Assembly: GCA_023664325.1 (NCBI GenBank)
Contig: JAMPFS010000003.1
Coordinates: forward strand, 1-64,000
Direction: 5' to 3'
DNA: 64,000 bases
Source of the DNA: Clostridium sp.
GTDB lineage: Bacteria; Bacillota; Clostridia; Lachnospirales; Lachnospiraceae
In this document: positions 8,373 to 17,591 of the stretch, one piece after another
How positions within the stretch are numbered: position 1 is the stretch's first letter
Layout: every line of letters starts with the position of its first letter
Made by a program: the position numbers and the translations under genes
Notes under the pieces: generated by a model
What the model was told of the DNA's origin: nothing
The model's database searches: none
What the model saw: only the letters and a program-made list of their open reading frames with translations

Positions 8373-8837
8373 ATGTCAAATGATGAAAGATATATGAGGG
8401 AAGCTATCCGGCAGGCGAAGAAGGCAGTGGCGGCGGGAGATGTGCCGATTGGCTGTGTGATTGTGCAGGATGGCAAGATTATTGCAAGAGGTTACAACAA
8501 ACGAAATGCGAGGAAGACGACACTGGCTCATGCGGAATTACTCGCCATCCAGCAGGCATCCAAAAAAGTGGGTGACTGGCGGTTGGAGGATTGTACCATG
8601 TATATTACGTTGGAACCGTGCCAGATGTGTGCAGGAGCGATTGTGCAGGCAAGAATTCCAAAGGTCATTGTGGGTGCCATGAATAAAAAGGCGGGATGTG
8701 CCGGTTCCGTGCTTAACCTGTTTGATATACCGGCATTTAACCATCAGGTAGAATTTCAAAAGGGAGTGTTGGAGGAGGAGTGTTCCGCAATGTTGTCCGA
8801 TTTTTTCAGGGAACTGCGCAGAGCCAACAAAGGTTGA
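8373..8837 (+). CDS. tadA: tRNA-specific adenosine deaminase TadA
   Basis: The 154-residue zinc enzyme deaminates adenosine 34 of tRNA-Arg(ACG) to inosine. The catalytic HAE is at residues 53-55 and the zinc-binding PCQMC at 82-86, with DVPIGCV near the N-terminus. An AGGAG-type site precedes the ATG. The last codons and stop lie inside the -35 element of the SRP RNA promoter (8834-8862). A tadA-ffs order is common in Firmicutes. Confidence 0.96.
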   Translation: MSNDERYMREAIRQAKKAVAAGDVPIGCVIVQDGKIIARGYNKRNARKTTLAHAELLAIQQASKKVGDWRLEDCTMYITLEPCQMCAGAIVQARIPKVIVGAMNKKAGCAGSVLNLFDIPAFNHQVEFQKGVLEEECSAMLSDFFRELRRANKG

Positions 8838-8862
8838 CATCCCCCGAAAAGTCTTGTATACT
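8834..8862 (+). promoter_or_regulatory. Strong sigma-A promoter for the SRP RNA, overlapping the tadA stop
   Basis: A perfect TTGACA (8834-8839) and TATACT (8857-8862) are separated by 17 nt. The tadA stop codon (8835-8837) lies inside the -35 hexamer. The next 80 nt before the mature SRP RNA contain three small inverted repeats: TCACT/AGTGA near 8871-8886, TATACC/GGTATA near 8893-8910 and AGATTA/TAATCT near 8927-8941. They are probably leader structures removed by processing. Confidence 0.85.
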
Positions 8863-8942
8863 AAGCAAAGTCACTGTTTTTAGTGATGAAAGTATACCCA
8901 AAGGTATATTTTCAAGAATAGGAATGAGATTAGTTTAATCTT

Positions 8943-9210
8943 TCCATGCAGCCGGGGTGGTAGCGGTACCCTGAACCTGCAATCCGCTATAGCAGGGGTG
9001 TTGGTCTGCCCCGGGTTATGTCTCCGGTGCTGGCCATAGCAAGTGGCGTTGATGTACGGGTCTCGCGCAATGGAAACCTATGAACCGTGTCAGGTCGGGA
9101 ACGAAGCAGCACTAAGTAGGAGCTTTCATGTGCCGTGAGGGTGCCTGAACTGAGTTAACTGCTATGGTAACGGCCGGGGGTGTAGCACAAAGCAGGCCGC
9201 ATGGATTTTA
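8943..9210 (+). ncRNA. ffs: Signal recognition particle RNA, large (scRNA) type
   Basis: The conserved SRP core is present: GTGTCAGGTC, a GGAA tetraloop, then GAAGCAGCACTAAG (about 9087-9114). The ends pair (TCCATGC at 8943-8949 with GCATGGA at 9199-9205). The roughly 265 nt length fits the Gram-positive type with an Alu domain. The tetraloop is closed by G-C rather than the more usual C-G. The RNA binds Ffh and targets nascent membrane and secreted proteins. The ends are estimated from the terminal helix. Confidence 0.95.
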
Positions 9211-9224
9211 TATTGTATTTTGGC

Positions 9225-9262
9225 AAAATCATATAAAGATATTTGTATGATTTTTTTATTTT
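9225..9262 (+). terminator. Rho-independent terminator of the SRP RNA
   Basis: AAAATCATA (9225-9233) pairs with TATGATTTT (9246-9254) and is followed by a T-rich run to 9262. It lies just downstream of the SRP RNA 3' end. Confidence 0.75.
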
Positions 9263-9364
9263 ACTGGTGGCATATTTGTGTAAAAGATGGTATAATATTA
9301 TAGATTGTTTTTAAACATTTATAAAGTCATATCAAAAGTAATGATACGAATGGGAGCGATTGGC

Positions 9365-9955
9365 ATGAATTATGCAAATGTAATTGAATTTGTAAGACAA
9401 CAGATTGCTGATAATGGAAGACCACCGAATTATCCATTCCGCGACCGCTTCGAGCATACGATGAGAGTTTACCGCTGGGCGATTAAGCTACAGGCAAAGG
9501 TTGGCGGTGATATGGAGATAATTGCTTTAGCAGCGCTTTTACATGATGTGGGCTGGGAAGACGGCAGAGAGCATGGAGAGGTTGGTGCAGAGATTGCGGT
9601 GGAATATCTGGACAGTATCGGGCTTGATCCGGAGAAAATTAAACGAGTTGGAGAAATTATTCTAATTCATGATGATAAGGATGCACAAAAGGATTTGTCC
9701 CTGGAGTGTCAGGTTGTAATGGATGCGGATTTGTTAGATGAGGTGGGAGCGGTCAGTGTCCTGTGGGATGCTATGGCAACTGCCTGTGAAGACAATGCAA
9801 ATTATAAAAAGGCGTATTACCGTATTAAAGAGTTTTATAAGGGTAATCGGCCGAAGATCCGGCGATGTAAAACAGAGGTTGCCAGATTGGAATTTAACCG
9901 CAGAATGAATTTGTTAGAAACGTTCCTTACCCAATTAGAGAAGGAATTGTTTTAG
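9365..9955 (+). CDS. HD-domain phosphohydrolase family protein
   Basis: The 196-residue cytoplasmic protein carries an HD metal-binding domain: an early His in FEHTMRVYRWA (about 29), the HD pair in LLHDVGWEDG (about 60-61), HDD near 102 and a late Asp in VVMDADLLDEVGAV (about 119). HD enzymes hydrolyse phosphoester bonds of nucleotides or signalling molecules; the substrate is unknown. I chose the ATG at 9365, with GGGAG 8 nt upstream, over an upstream in-frame TTG. A TATAAT at 9291-9296 could be its -10, without a clear -35. Confidence 0.88.
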   Translation: MNYANVIEFVRQQIADNGRPPNYPFRDRFEHTMRVYRWAIKLQAKVGGDMEIIALAALLHDVGWEDGREHGEVGAEIAVEYLDSIGLDPEKIKRVGEIILIHDDKDAQKDLSLECQVVMDADLLDEVGAVSVLWDAMATACEDNANYKKAYYRIKEFYKGNRPKIRRCKTEVARLEFNRRMNLLETFLTQLEKELF

Positions 9956-10007
9956 CAGTCAACAAAGGGAGAGACTGTTACAATTTTGATGTTAGGAGGA
10001 ATTAGAA

Positions 10008-10475
10008 ATGAAACAATTTACAAAGGTACTAATATGGATCGTGATTTTAGGGGCAGTATTATTTGGCGTATACCAAATATTGCCGGCTTACCCACAAAGC
10101 TTCATCAAATCATTTGTACAGCCGGTGGTGAATGCACAGGCGAAGACCAGAATTGAACAGGTAAAGGCACTTACCAATAAGGATGTTAATGCAAATTATC
10201 AGACTATTTTGGAGCATTACACGAATACATCCTGTTGGGTATATGAACAGAATGGAGCTACGGAGACGGTAACTTTCTATGGCAAGGGCGCGAGCATCAA
10301 TATCAAGGACGTAAAGGACCATGAGGATCATTTATACCCAAGTACCGCAGTTAAGTTTGAATTTGTTATTACAGGCAATAATGTGGAGATTAAGGCTTAT
10401 ATAGAAGATAATCTTCAGGATGAAGTCATTCGTGATCTGATGATAACCCAGCTTTACGCAGGTGGAAGTAAATAA
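10008..10475 (+). CDS. Small membrane-anchored protein of unknown function
   Basis: The 155-residue protein has one N-terminal hydrophobic helix (about residues 7-27) that reads as an uncleaved anchor or signal peptide. A soluble domain follows with no recognised motif and a single Cys (CWVY, near 76). TTAGGAGG-type spacing supports the ATG. A strong terminator lies directly downstream at 10490-10546. Function unknown. Confidence 0.7.
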   Translation: MKQFTKVLIWIVILGAVLFGVYQILPAYPQSFIKSFVQPVVNAQAKTRIEQVKALTNKDVNANYQTILEHYTNTSCWVYEQNGATETVTFYGKGASINIKDVKDHEDHLYPSTAVKFEFVITGNNVEIKAYIEDNLQDEVIRDLMITQLYAGGSK

Positions 10476-10489
10476 TCATGTTAAATGTG

Positions 10490-10546
10490 AGAAACCGCTA
10501 AAAGTATTCCGTATGTTAAAGGGAACTTTATGGCGGTTTCTTTTTA
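10490..10546 (+). terminator. Intrinsic terminator between convergent genes
   Basis: GAAACCGC (10491-10498) pairs with GCGGTTTC (10533-10540), followed by TTTTT. The loop is long (34 nt), and murG converges from the other side, so it may serve both directions. Confidence 0.75.
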
Positions 10547-10560
10547 TGGTAAATATACGA

Positions 10561-11625
10561 TTATTCTGAAAGTTCGATAATCAGCTTCATAATGGTTCCA
10601 ATGGAATCAGACATCTCGCTTTCGTCCATTGCTTTGACATACTGCTCCTTGTGGGTGGACACATCCCGGATGGCGTTCAGCAAAGAAGTTTTTGAAAGCT
10701 CTTCTTCTTCAATCACATAACTAAACCCATTTTTTTTGAAAGACTTTGCGTTCAATATCTGGTCTCCGCGGCTGGCAGCTTTGGAGAGTGGAATCAGGAT
10801 GTTCGGTTTTTTGAGTGCTAACAGTTCGCAAATGGCATTGGCGCCGGCTCTGGAAATAACCAGATCACTTAAAGCAAATAAATCCCTTAATTCTTTGGAA
10901 ATATATTCAAACTGGACATAGCCGGGTTTTTTGGTTAAAGTCTCGTCTAAATGTTCCTTTCCGCACAGATGAATCACCTGGAAATCTTTTAAAATATCAT
11001 CTAAGCTTTCACGGACGGCATTGTTGATTACAACACTTCCGCTGCTGCCGCCAATAACCAGAATAGTCGGTTTGTCAGCAGACAGCCCACAAAATTCTGC
11101 CGCTTTGCCGGCAGAACCTTCAAATAATTCTTTACGGATTGGAGTTCCCGTCAGAACTGCTTTGCCCTCCGGAAGCAGGTCAAAGGTTTCCTTGAAGTTA
11201 CAGCATACCTTTGAAGCGGAAGGAATGCAAAGCTTGTTGGCAAGCCCTGGCGTCATATCTGATTCGTGGATGATGGCAGGAATATGATTTTTCTTTGCAG
11301 CCATCACGACAGGAACTGTCACAAAACCGCCTTTTGAAAATACAACATCCGGTTTGATTTTTTTAAGAATCCGGTTTGCCTCGCCAAATCCCTTTATGAC
11401 ACGGAATGGATCTGAAAAATTCTTTGGATCAAAATAGCGGCGGAGTTTTCCGGAGGAAATGCCATAATAGGGGATTCCCATATCTTCGATTAATTTTTTC
11501 TCAATTCCGTTATAAGAACCGATATAGTGAACCTCAAATTCAGCATTTTTAAGGCTCGGAAGTAATGCAATATTTGGTGTTACATGTCCGGCAGTACCTC
11601 CGCCGGTAAGTACGATTTTTTTCAT
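10561..11625 (-). CDS. murG: UDP-GlcNAc:lipid I N-acetylglucosaminyltransferase MurG
   Basis: The 354-residue enzyme adds GlcNAc to lipid I on the cytoplasmic membrane face, making lipid II for peptidoglycan. The N-terminal MKKIVLTGGGTAGHVTPN motif, GGFVTVP, IHESDMTPGLANK, VIGGSSGS and SRAGANAICE motifs are all typical of MurG. The reading frame stays open 51 codons upstream, but homologues begin at MKKIVLTGG, so I place the start at 11625 although its ribosome site is weak. The gene is apart from any division/cell-wall cluster and runs opposite to its neighbours except the TSCPD gene. Confidence 0.95.
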   Translation of the reverse strand: MKKIVLTGGGTAGHVTPNIALLPSLKNAEFEVHYIGSYNGIEKKLIEDMGIPYYGISSGKLRRYFDPKNFSDPFRVIKGFGEANRILKKIKPDVVFSKGGFVTVPVVMAAKKNHIPAIIHESDMTPGLANKLCIPSASKVCCNFKETFDLLPEGKAVLTGTPIRKELFEGSAGKAAEFCGLSADKPTILVIGGSSGSVVINNAVRESLDDILKDFQVIHLCGKEHLDETLTKKPGYVQFEYISKELRDLFALSDLVISRAGANAICELLALKKPNILIPLSKAASRGDQILNAKSFKKNGFSYVIEEEELSKTSLLNAIRDVSTHKEQYVKAMDESEMSDSIGTIMKLIIELSE

Positions 11626-11723
11626 AATCTGCCCTACAGGCACAAAGACCGAAAGAAAATGTGCCTGCATCCTTTCCTTTTTGATTATTATTTCCAGGTA
11701 ATTACCTGTTATTATTTGTTTCC

Positions 11724-11972
11724 CTAAATTTTGAGAGCCAGCGCTGACTTGAGAGCCTGCGCTAACTGATCCGGACATGAAGTACCCTTAAAACCACACT
11801 CGATTCCCTCTAACCGGGAAATGGCTTCCTCTACATCCATTCCTTCCACTAATCGGGCAACTCCCTGTGTATTGCCATTGCAGCCGCCTGTAAATTGGAC
11901 ATTTACTACTTTGCCCTTGATAATATCAAAATCAATCTGTCTGGAACAGACACCTTGTGTTCGATAAGTCAT
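11724..11972 (-). CDS. TSCPD domain protein (TIGR03905-like)
   Basis: The 82-residue protein contains the eponymous TSCPD tetrad (about residues 63-66) and a GGCNGNTQG motif (about 29-37). The domain is otherwise found at the C-terminus of some ribonucleotide reductases; the stand-alone form is small and uncharacterised. The ATG at 11972 is preceded by AAAAGGAG. The start codon lies 65 nt from the inner end of the inverted-repeat element at 12003-12226. The gene is on the same strand as murG, 98 nt ahead of it, and may share its transcript. Confidence 0.88.
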   Translation of the reverse strand: MTYRTQGVCSRQIDFDIIKGKVVNVQFTGGCNGNTQGVARLVEGMDVEEAISRLEGIECGFKGTSCPDQLAQALKSALALKI

Positions 11973-12002
11973 AATTGTATCTCCTTTTGAAAATATAGAT
12001 TT

Positions 12003-12226
12003 GGACAATTATGAAACTCTGTTTTTCAAGACATCCGTTGTACAATATAGACAATATCAACGTAGGTACGCTTGCGCTGCTTGTCGCTCGCAACAGTGCT
12101 AAGCTCGAAAAAACCTCGCTAAACACTGGCGGCTCCAAAGCACCTGCCTTATGATATTATCTATATTGTACAACTAGACTTTGGAAATCAGGGGTTTCAT
12201 CATTACCTAATCATTATATCATAGCG
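12003..12226 (-). repeat. Dispersed inverted-repeat (MITE-like) element, copy 1
   Basis: The inner part (12037-12174, 138 bp) is bounded by TTGTACAATATAG and its reverse complement, inside 22 bp terminal repeats with one mismatch. Weaker similarity to the second copy (48088-48312) continues outward on both sides, making a roughly 224 bp element with long imperfect arms. About 95 bp of the core differ from copy 2 at only about five positions. It encodes no transposase. It sits upstream of the TSCPD gene in the same relative orientation as copy 2 has to fliW. A short open frame through the core is conserved only because the DNA is. Confidence 0.85.
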
Positions 12227-12404
12227 AACAGGATTTGTAACCAGATAAAAATGTCGAATGATGGAAAAAGCGTTCTTTTAACAGGATATTTCAGAGAATG
12301 GAGGCGAGAAATTACGACCAGATTCTCTTGAGTTTATATTCTTCTGTATTTAGACTATTAGATAGAAAAGAGTACATAATAGTTTACGTGCGGAGGGATT
12401 TTTT

Positions 12405-13301
12405 ATGCTAAAGGAATTTGTATTAAATCATGTATTTACGAGCAGCATTTTGGCGGTAGGGATTTTTAGCCTTTTGATGCAGGCGCTTATGACTATGTTT
12501 TTGAAAGACTATGTAAAAGCATCAGCCAATATGAAGACAACAAAAAAGAAGCTTCTGCTTAATTTGAAAAACCAGTTTGAAGCAATGTACGGAATGGATT
12601 GTCAGGTGCGGAATACAGAGGCATATGTGGACAAGTATCTCCTAAAGCTGCGTTTTTTGGGATTGTCATTTCTGACATGGGAAAAAATACCGTTTCTATC
12701 GGCAGGAATTGCTGTGTTGCTCACGGTAGCCGGTATTTTCTATGAGTATATAAGAAATGAAAATACCCGGGCGCAGGTGGAAATCTTATCCGCCTGTGGG
12801 ATTGTTCTTGCATGTTTGTTCATTTTCTTTCATATATATGGAATAAAAAGCAGGAAATCTCAAATTCAAATTCAGCTTGTAGATTATCTGGAAAATTATA
12901 TGACAAACCGGTTGACACGCGTGCGGGATGGCAGGGAAGGAAAGGAAGAAATCGTGTCGAAAGGTGATGAGGATGGGGATGTGCCGGAAGAGTCCTCTGA
13001 GCAAAAAGAATCCGCAGATCAGGAGAACGGAGAGCCGGAAAGTCCGGAAGAAGATATGGAAATGTTAAAGCGTCTGCTTGCACAGGTAGAGCATGGAGAA
13101 ACAAAAAATGTTCCATCCAGGGAGCAGAGGGTGAGGGCTGCTTATGCCGAATCCCAGATAGAGCCGGATTCCCAGATTGCGGTGAGCAGGGAAGAACAGG
13201 AGGAAACATTTTCGGATATCACATATGAATCTTTTGCAAAGGAGCCGGAGGAGTCAGAGATTGAGCTATTGGAGGAATTTGTACAGAGCTTTCTTGCGTA
13301 A
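12405..13301 (+). CDS. Membrane protein of unknown function with acidic cytoplasmic tail
   Basis: The 298-residue protein has an N-terminal hydrophobic segment (about residues 14-34) and two more (about 97-116 and 128-147). The tail (about 170-298) is strongly acidic, Glu/Ser-rich and probably disordered. GGAGGG precedes the ATG. The gene ends 15 nt before the PdaA-like deacetylase and probably shares its transcript, so a cell-envelope role is a guess. No family was recognised. Confidence 0.75.
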   Translation: MLKEFVLNHVFTSSILAVGIFSLLMQALMTMFLKDYVKASANMKTTKKKLLLNLKNQFEAMYGMDCQVRNTEAYVDKYLLKLRFLGLSFLTWEKIPFLSAGIAVLLTVAGIFYEYIRNENTRAQVEILSACGIVLACLFIFFHIYGIKSRKSQIQIQLVDYLENYMTNRLTRVRDGREGKEEIVSKGDEDGDVPEESSEQKESADQENGEPESPEEDMEMLKRLLAQVEHGETKNVPSREQRVRAAYAESQIEPDSQIAVSREEQEETFSDITYESFAKEPEESEIELLEEFVQSFLA

Positions 13302-13316
13302 GCAGGAGTGTCAGGC

Positions 13317-14303
13317 TTGGAACAGAAAAAAAAGAAAACAATCATAATCATAGCGGTGGTGGTACTGGTGTTAGGCGCCGCTGCAATATGGCAGCATTTT
13401 AATGGACAGCGGATAAATGGTGGATACTATCAGAATGGGAAGGCGGGGTTGGGAACGACCGAAGAAAGAGGGCAGGAAACAAAAGAGGGAGATACCGGAA
13501 GTTCGGAACAGAAAAACAAAAATGTGGAGCAGCCGGCTTTGGAAGAGCGGATCATTGTAGAAAATACAGATTATGGAAGCCTTGATAATACAAAGTACGG
13601 CTGGTGGTTTAAGCGAAATGACAGTCATGAAAAGTCAGGCTGCCAGGAGGATTTTGACATAACCGAATACAATGCATATTACACAGTTCCAGTCAGTAAT
13701 AAAGTGATATATATTACGTTTGACTGTGGATATGAAAATGGATATACGGCAGACATTTTGGATACCCTAAAGGAAGAAAAAGTGGCTGCTGCATTTTTTG
13801 TTACCCAGACATTTATCCGGGATAATATTGATCTTGTAAAACGGATGAAGGAGGAGGGGCATCTGGTATGCAACCATTCGGTACATCATCCAAGCATGCC
13901 GGATAAAAGCGTGGAGGAGCAGAAGCAGGAAATTCTGGAATGTGAGCAGTATATGAAAGAGGCAACAGGGTATGAGATGGATCTGTTTTTCCGTCCGCCA
14001 AGAGGGGAGTATAGCAAGCGGACACTGCAAATTGTAAAGGATCTGGGATACCGGACTATTTTCTGGTCTATGGCATATCTTGACTATGATGTAAATAACC
14101 AGCCAAGCAGCGGGCATGTGGTAGAGCATTTTTCAAAATATTACCATCCGGGGGCAATTCCGCTTCTGCATAATGTGTCGCAGGCAAATCATGATGCGCT
14201 TCCCCAGGTCATTCAAAACCTGAAAAGAGAGGGATATTCTTTTGGAAGCCTGTACGACCTGGTGGAGATGGGGTCTGCGGCAGTTCAAGATACAAACCAA
14301 TAG
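13317..14303 (+). CDS. PdaA-like polysaccharide (peptidoglycan) deacetylase
   Basis: The roughly 328-residue protein has an N-terminal membrane anchor (about residues 6-25), a low-complexity linker and a NodB-type deacetylase domain. The domain shows YITFDCGYENGYT (first Asp motif), the HSVHHP metal-binding motif, the RPPRGEYS motif and LLHNVS. It matches the delta-lactam-forming PdaA branch, which de-N-acetylates muramic acid during spore cortex synthesis; the exact role here is not certain. The start is TTG at 13317, with CAGGAG 9 nt upstream; an in-frame GTG at 13308 is too close to that site. It probably forms an operon with the preceding membrane protein gene. Confidence 0.9.
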   Translation: MEQKKKKTIIIIAVVVLVLGAAAIWQHFNGQRINGGYYQNGKAGLGTTEERGQETKEGDTGSSEQKNKNVEQPALEERIIVENTDYGSLDNTKYGWWFKRNDSHEKSGCQEDFDITEYNAYYTVPVSNKVIYITFDCGYENGYTADILDTLKEEKVAAAFFVTQTFIRDNIDLVKRMKEEGHLVCNHSVHHPSMPDKSVEEQKQEILECEQYMKEATGYEMDLFFRPPRGEYSKRTLQIVKDLGYRTIFWSMAYLDYDVNNQPSSGHVVEHFSKYYHPGAIPLLHNVSQANHDALPQVIQNLKREGYSFGSLYDLVEMGSAAVQDTNQ

Positions 14304-14408
14304 AAACCAACGAAAACCAACAACACATGGAAACGAAAACCAACAAATCAGATAAATTTATAAAACCATCTAATGACACTTGATAAATTGGTCGTATTTT
14401 GCTAGAAT
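14304..14408 (+). promoter_or_regulatory. pgi promoter region with short direct repeats
   Basis: TTGATA (14380-14385) and TAGAAT (14403-14408) are 17 nt apart and probably drive pgi. Upstream, ACGAAAACCAACAA occurs twice (14310-14323 and 14333-14346, period 23), with further degenerate AAACCAA copies just before. These could be a regulator site or the remnant of the deacetylase 3' end. No clear terminator follows the deacetylase. Confidence 0.5.
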
Positions 14409-14503
14409 AACACTTGGGTTTTTAGGAACATATACCACCGGTGGACATAGGTTACGGCATTGAACATTACAGGTGGAAAAAAGGATAAAGGAGAGCAGGG
14501 AAA

Positions 14504-15862
14504 ATGGCAGAGAGTATTAGTTTTGATTACAGCAATACCCGGTTTCTGGTATCTGATGAGGATATTGCAGCCATGAAGGAAAGGGTGTTAGAGGCAAAGC
14601 AGACATTGTTGGACAGGAGCGGTGAAGGAAATGATTTCCTCGGCTGGATTGATCTTCCAATCAACTATGACAGAGAAGAGTTTTCAAGGATTAAGGCTGC
14701 CGCAAAGCAGATTCAGAGTGATTCGGAAGTATTAATTGTGATTGGCATCGGTGGATCGTATCTCGGCGCAAGGGCTGCTGTTGAAGCGTTAAGACATACA
14801 TTTTATAATGTGATTGACAAGGATATGCGGAAAGGTTCGCCAGAGATTTATTTTTGTGGTCATAATATCAGCTCCACATATCTTGAGCATTTATTAGACG
14901 TTGTAGGCGACAAGGATTTTTCCATTAATATTATCTCGAAATCCGGCACGACAACGGAGCCGGCAATTGCATTCCGTATTTTCAAGAAGCTTTTAGTTGA
15001 GAAATACGGTGCAAAGAAAGCTGCGAAGAGAATTTATGCTACGACGGATCGGGAAAAGGGAGCTTTAAAGAATCTGGCAGATCAGGAGGGTTATACAACC
15101 TTTGTTGTACCGGATGATGTTGGCGGGCGTTTCTCCGTTCTTACAGCAGTTGGATTGCTGCCAATTGCAGTCAGTGGCGCAGACATTAAACAGTTGATGG
15201 TTGGCGCTGCGACGGTACGTCAGGTATGCATGGAGAATGATTTTGAGACAAATGATGCATTGCAGTATGCCGCAATCCGCAATATCCTTCGGGAGAAGGG
15301 AAAGACAATGGAGATTCTTGCCAATTATACGCCATCTGTTCACTATATCGGTGAGTGGTGGAAGCAGTTATTTGGTGAATCAGAGGGAAAAGATGGAAAA
15401 GGTATTTATCCGACAGCCTGTGATTTTACAACAGATCTCCACTCATTGGGACAGTTTATCCAGGATGGTACCAAAAACCATATCGAAACGGTCATAAATA
15501 TTGGTTCTCCAAGACGTAAGATTATTATGGAGCAGGAGGATGTGGATACAGATGGTCTTAACTATCTTGCAGGCAGGACGGTTGACTATATCAATAAGCA
15601 GGCTATGAATGGAACGGTTCTTGCCCATGTAGATGGCGAGATTCCGAATATGATGATTACACTTCCGTATATGAGTGAATTTAATCTTGGCGAGTTATTC
15701 TACTTCTTTGAGTTTGCCTGTGGTGTATCCGGTTATGTATTAGGCGTAAATCCATTTAACCAGCCGGGTGTGGAAAGCTATAAGAAGAATATGTTTGCGC
15801 TGCTTGGCAAGCCGGGTTATGAGGAGCAGAGAAAGCAGCTGCTTGAGCGTATGAACCAGTAG
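14504..15862 (+). CDS. pgi: Glucose-6-phosphate isomerase
   Basis: The 452-residue enzyme interconverts glucose 6-phosphate and fructose 6-phosphate. The substrate-binding [12 protein letters not shown] (about residues 80-91), [10 protein letters not shown] (about 147-156), [15 protein letters not shown] (about 205-219) and the C-terminal [13 protein letters not shown] motif are all present. The length is normal for the short Firmicutes type. AAGGAG precedes the ATG. A stem-loop follows the stop and malQ begins 141 nt downstream, consistent with a glycogen/maltodextrin-to-glycolysis grouping. Confidence 0.97.
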   Translation: MAESISFDYSNTRFLVSDEDIAAMKERVLEAKQTLLDRSGEGNDFLGWIDLPINYDREEFSRIKAAAKQIQSDSEVLIVIGIGGSYLGARAAVEALRHTFYNVIDKDMRKGSPEIYFCGHNISSTYLEHLLDVVGDKDFSINIISKSGTTTEPAIAFRIFKKLLVEKYGAKKAAKRIYATTDREKGALKNLADQEGYTTFVVPDDVGGRFSVLTAVGLLPIAVSGADIKQLMVGAATVRQVCMENDFETNDALQYAAIRNILREKGKTMEILANYTPSVHYIGEWWKQLFGESEGKDGKGIYPTACDFTTDLHSLGQFIQDGTKNHIETVINIGSPRRKIIMEQEDVDTDGLNYLAGRTVDYINKQAMNGTVLAHVDGEIPNMMITLPYMSEFNLGELFYFFEFACGVSGYVLGVNPFNQPGVESYKKNMFALLGKPGYEEQRKQLLERMNQ

Positions 15863-15889
15863 CGGCAGCAGTATATTGTCAGCAAAGAA

Positions 15890-15935
15890 TGGCATCTCCT
15901 TCGTGTGATTGCGGAGGAGATGTTTCCTTGTGTTT
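15890..15935 (+). terminator. Stem-loop after pgi, probable terminator
   Basis: CATCTCCT (about 15892-15899) pairs with AGGAGATG (about 15914-15921), followed by TTTCCTTGTGTTT. The T tract is imperfect, so partial readthrough into malQ is possible. Confidence 0.5.
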
Positions 15936-16003
15936 GAGGGGAGTTTCGCAATTACCGAATAAATGAAACAATAACAAAAGGAAATACATGGAGGATAGAA
16001 ATT

Positions 16004-17533
16004 ATGACAGACACAGCATTAGGGTTGGATTTTAATAAATATGCCGGTATTCTGGCGCATCCGACTTCTTTTCCGGGACCTTATGGAATTGGCGACATGG
16101 GGCCAAATGCATATAAATTTATTGATTTTTTAGAGGAATCAGGGCTTACGGTTTGGCAGGTGCTTCCTCTTGGGCATACAGGATTTGGAGATTCCCCATA
16201 TCAGCCGTTTTCTTCTTTTGCAGGACAGCCATTGATTATCAGTATTGATGAACTGCGAAAGGCAGGACTTTTATGGGATGAGGATTTTTATGAGATGCCG
16301 CAATGGGATCCGCACTGTATTAAGTATGGTACCGCTATCGAGTTTAAGACAGGTCTTCTGAAAAAGGCATTTGAACGGTACCGGAATCCGGAGGTTCAGG
16401 ATGCGTATTCGACCAGTGAGGAATTTACAGAGGAATATGCCGCATTTTGCGGGGAGGCAGACTGGTTAGACGATTATGCGCTTTTTATGGCTGGGAAGGA
16501 TTATCATGAGGGCATGCCGTGGTATATGTGGGAAGATTCCCTGAAGAAACCAACAGCTAAGCAGAAGAAAGAATGGCTCACGAAACTTGCGGATGAAGTG
16601 GAATATTACCGTTTTATCCAGTTTTTATTCCATAAGCAGTGGTTTGCGCTTAAGAAATATGCCAACGAAAAAAACATCAAGATTGTTGGCGATATTCCGA
16701 TTTTTGTGGCATGGGACAGTGTGGATGTATGGTGTAATACAAAGCTGTTTGATTTGGATTCAAAGGGATATCCGAAAACAGTTGCGGGAGTGCCGCCGGA
16801 TTATTTCTCTGCAACAGGACAGCTTTGGGGCAATCCGCTTTATAAGTGGAAAGAGCATACAAACACAGGCTATGAGTGGTGGATTAAAAGGATTCGCCAT
16901 CAGTTAAAGCTGGCAGATTTTCTGCGGATTGACCATTTTCGTGGATTTGATAAATTCTGGGCAGTGCCATACGGAGAGGAGACAGCGGTAAACGGTAAAT
17001 GGGTACAGGCGCCGGGTGTGAACTTCTTCACCCATTTAGAGGCAACTCTTGGTTATAACATGCCGATTATTGCAGAGGATCTGGGTGAAATTGACCAGTC
17101 CGTCATTGATCTCCGGGATAAATTTGGGTTCCCGGGCATGAAGATTTTACAGTTCGGTTTTGAAAATCCGGATGAGAACAGCTTCCTGCCTCACAATTTT
17201 GTACGGAACTGTGTATGTTACACCGGAACCCATGATAATGATACAACAAAGGGCTGGTACCAGAAGTGTTATGAGCAGTCGAGGGATAAGCTTAGAAGGT
17301 ATTATAATACGGATGGCGGCGATGTGTGCTGGACTTTAATCCGTGCATGCTTTTCTTCGGTAGCAAATATGGCAATCGTGCCGATGCAGGATGTGTTGGA
17401 GCTTGATTCATGGGCGCGTCTTAATACACCGGGTGTAGGTGAAGGAAACTGGGCATGGAGATTTTGTGAGGAGGACTTAACAAAGCATTTGCGGGAGCGT
17501 CTTTACGAGACGGCCAAACTCTATGGCAGATAG
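16004..17533 (+). CDS. malQ: 4-alpha-glucanotransferase (amylomaltase)
   Basis: The 509-residue GH77 enzyme transfers alpha-1,4-glucan segments between maltodextrins. It has the N-terminal GILAHPTSFPGPYGIGD motif, the RIDHFRGFDKFW nucleophile region (Asp near 307), the acid/base IIAEDLGEI and the GTHDNDTTKGW motif (about 407). The length is typical of the bacterial short type. GGAGGA precedes the ATG. It supports starch or glycogen use together with pgi upstream. Confidence 0.97.
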   Translation: MTDTALGLDFNKYAGILAHPTSFPGPYGIGDMGPNAYKFIDFLEESGLTVWQVLPLGHTGFGDSPYQPFSSFAGQPLIISIDELRKAGLLWDEDFYEMPQWDPHCIKYGTAIEFKTGLLKKAFERYRNPEVQDAYSTSEEFTEEYAAFCGEADWLDDYALFMAGKDYHEGMPWYMWEDSLKKPTAKQKKEWLTKLADEVEYYRFIQFLFHKQWFALKKYANEKNIKIVGDIPIFVAWDSVDVWCNTKLFDLDSKGYPKTVAGVPPDYFSATGQLWGNPLYKWKEHTNTGYEWWIKRIRHQLKLADFLRIDHFRGFDKFWAVPYGEETAVNGKWVQAPGVNFFTHLEATLGYNMPIIAEDLGEIDQSVIDLRDKFGFPGMKILQFGFENPDENSFLPHNFVRNCVCYTGTHDNDTTKGWYQKCYEQSRDKLRRYYNTDGGDVCWTLIRACFSSVANMAIVPMQDVLELDSWARLNTPGVGEGNWAWRFCEEDLTKHLRERLYETAKLYGR

Positions 17534-17591
17534 AAATGGATAAAGAATCCGGAAAAGCTTTGTGGATTCAATGAAAAGCAGGAGGAGCCAG

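Noticed and set aside
11932..12138. Minus-strand frame across repeat copy 1 with the same peptide as copy 2
   Set aside because: The peptide is shared because the DNA repeat is shared; there is no ribosome site and the flanks are non-coding or overlap the TSCPD gene.
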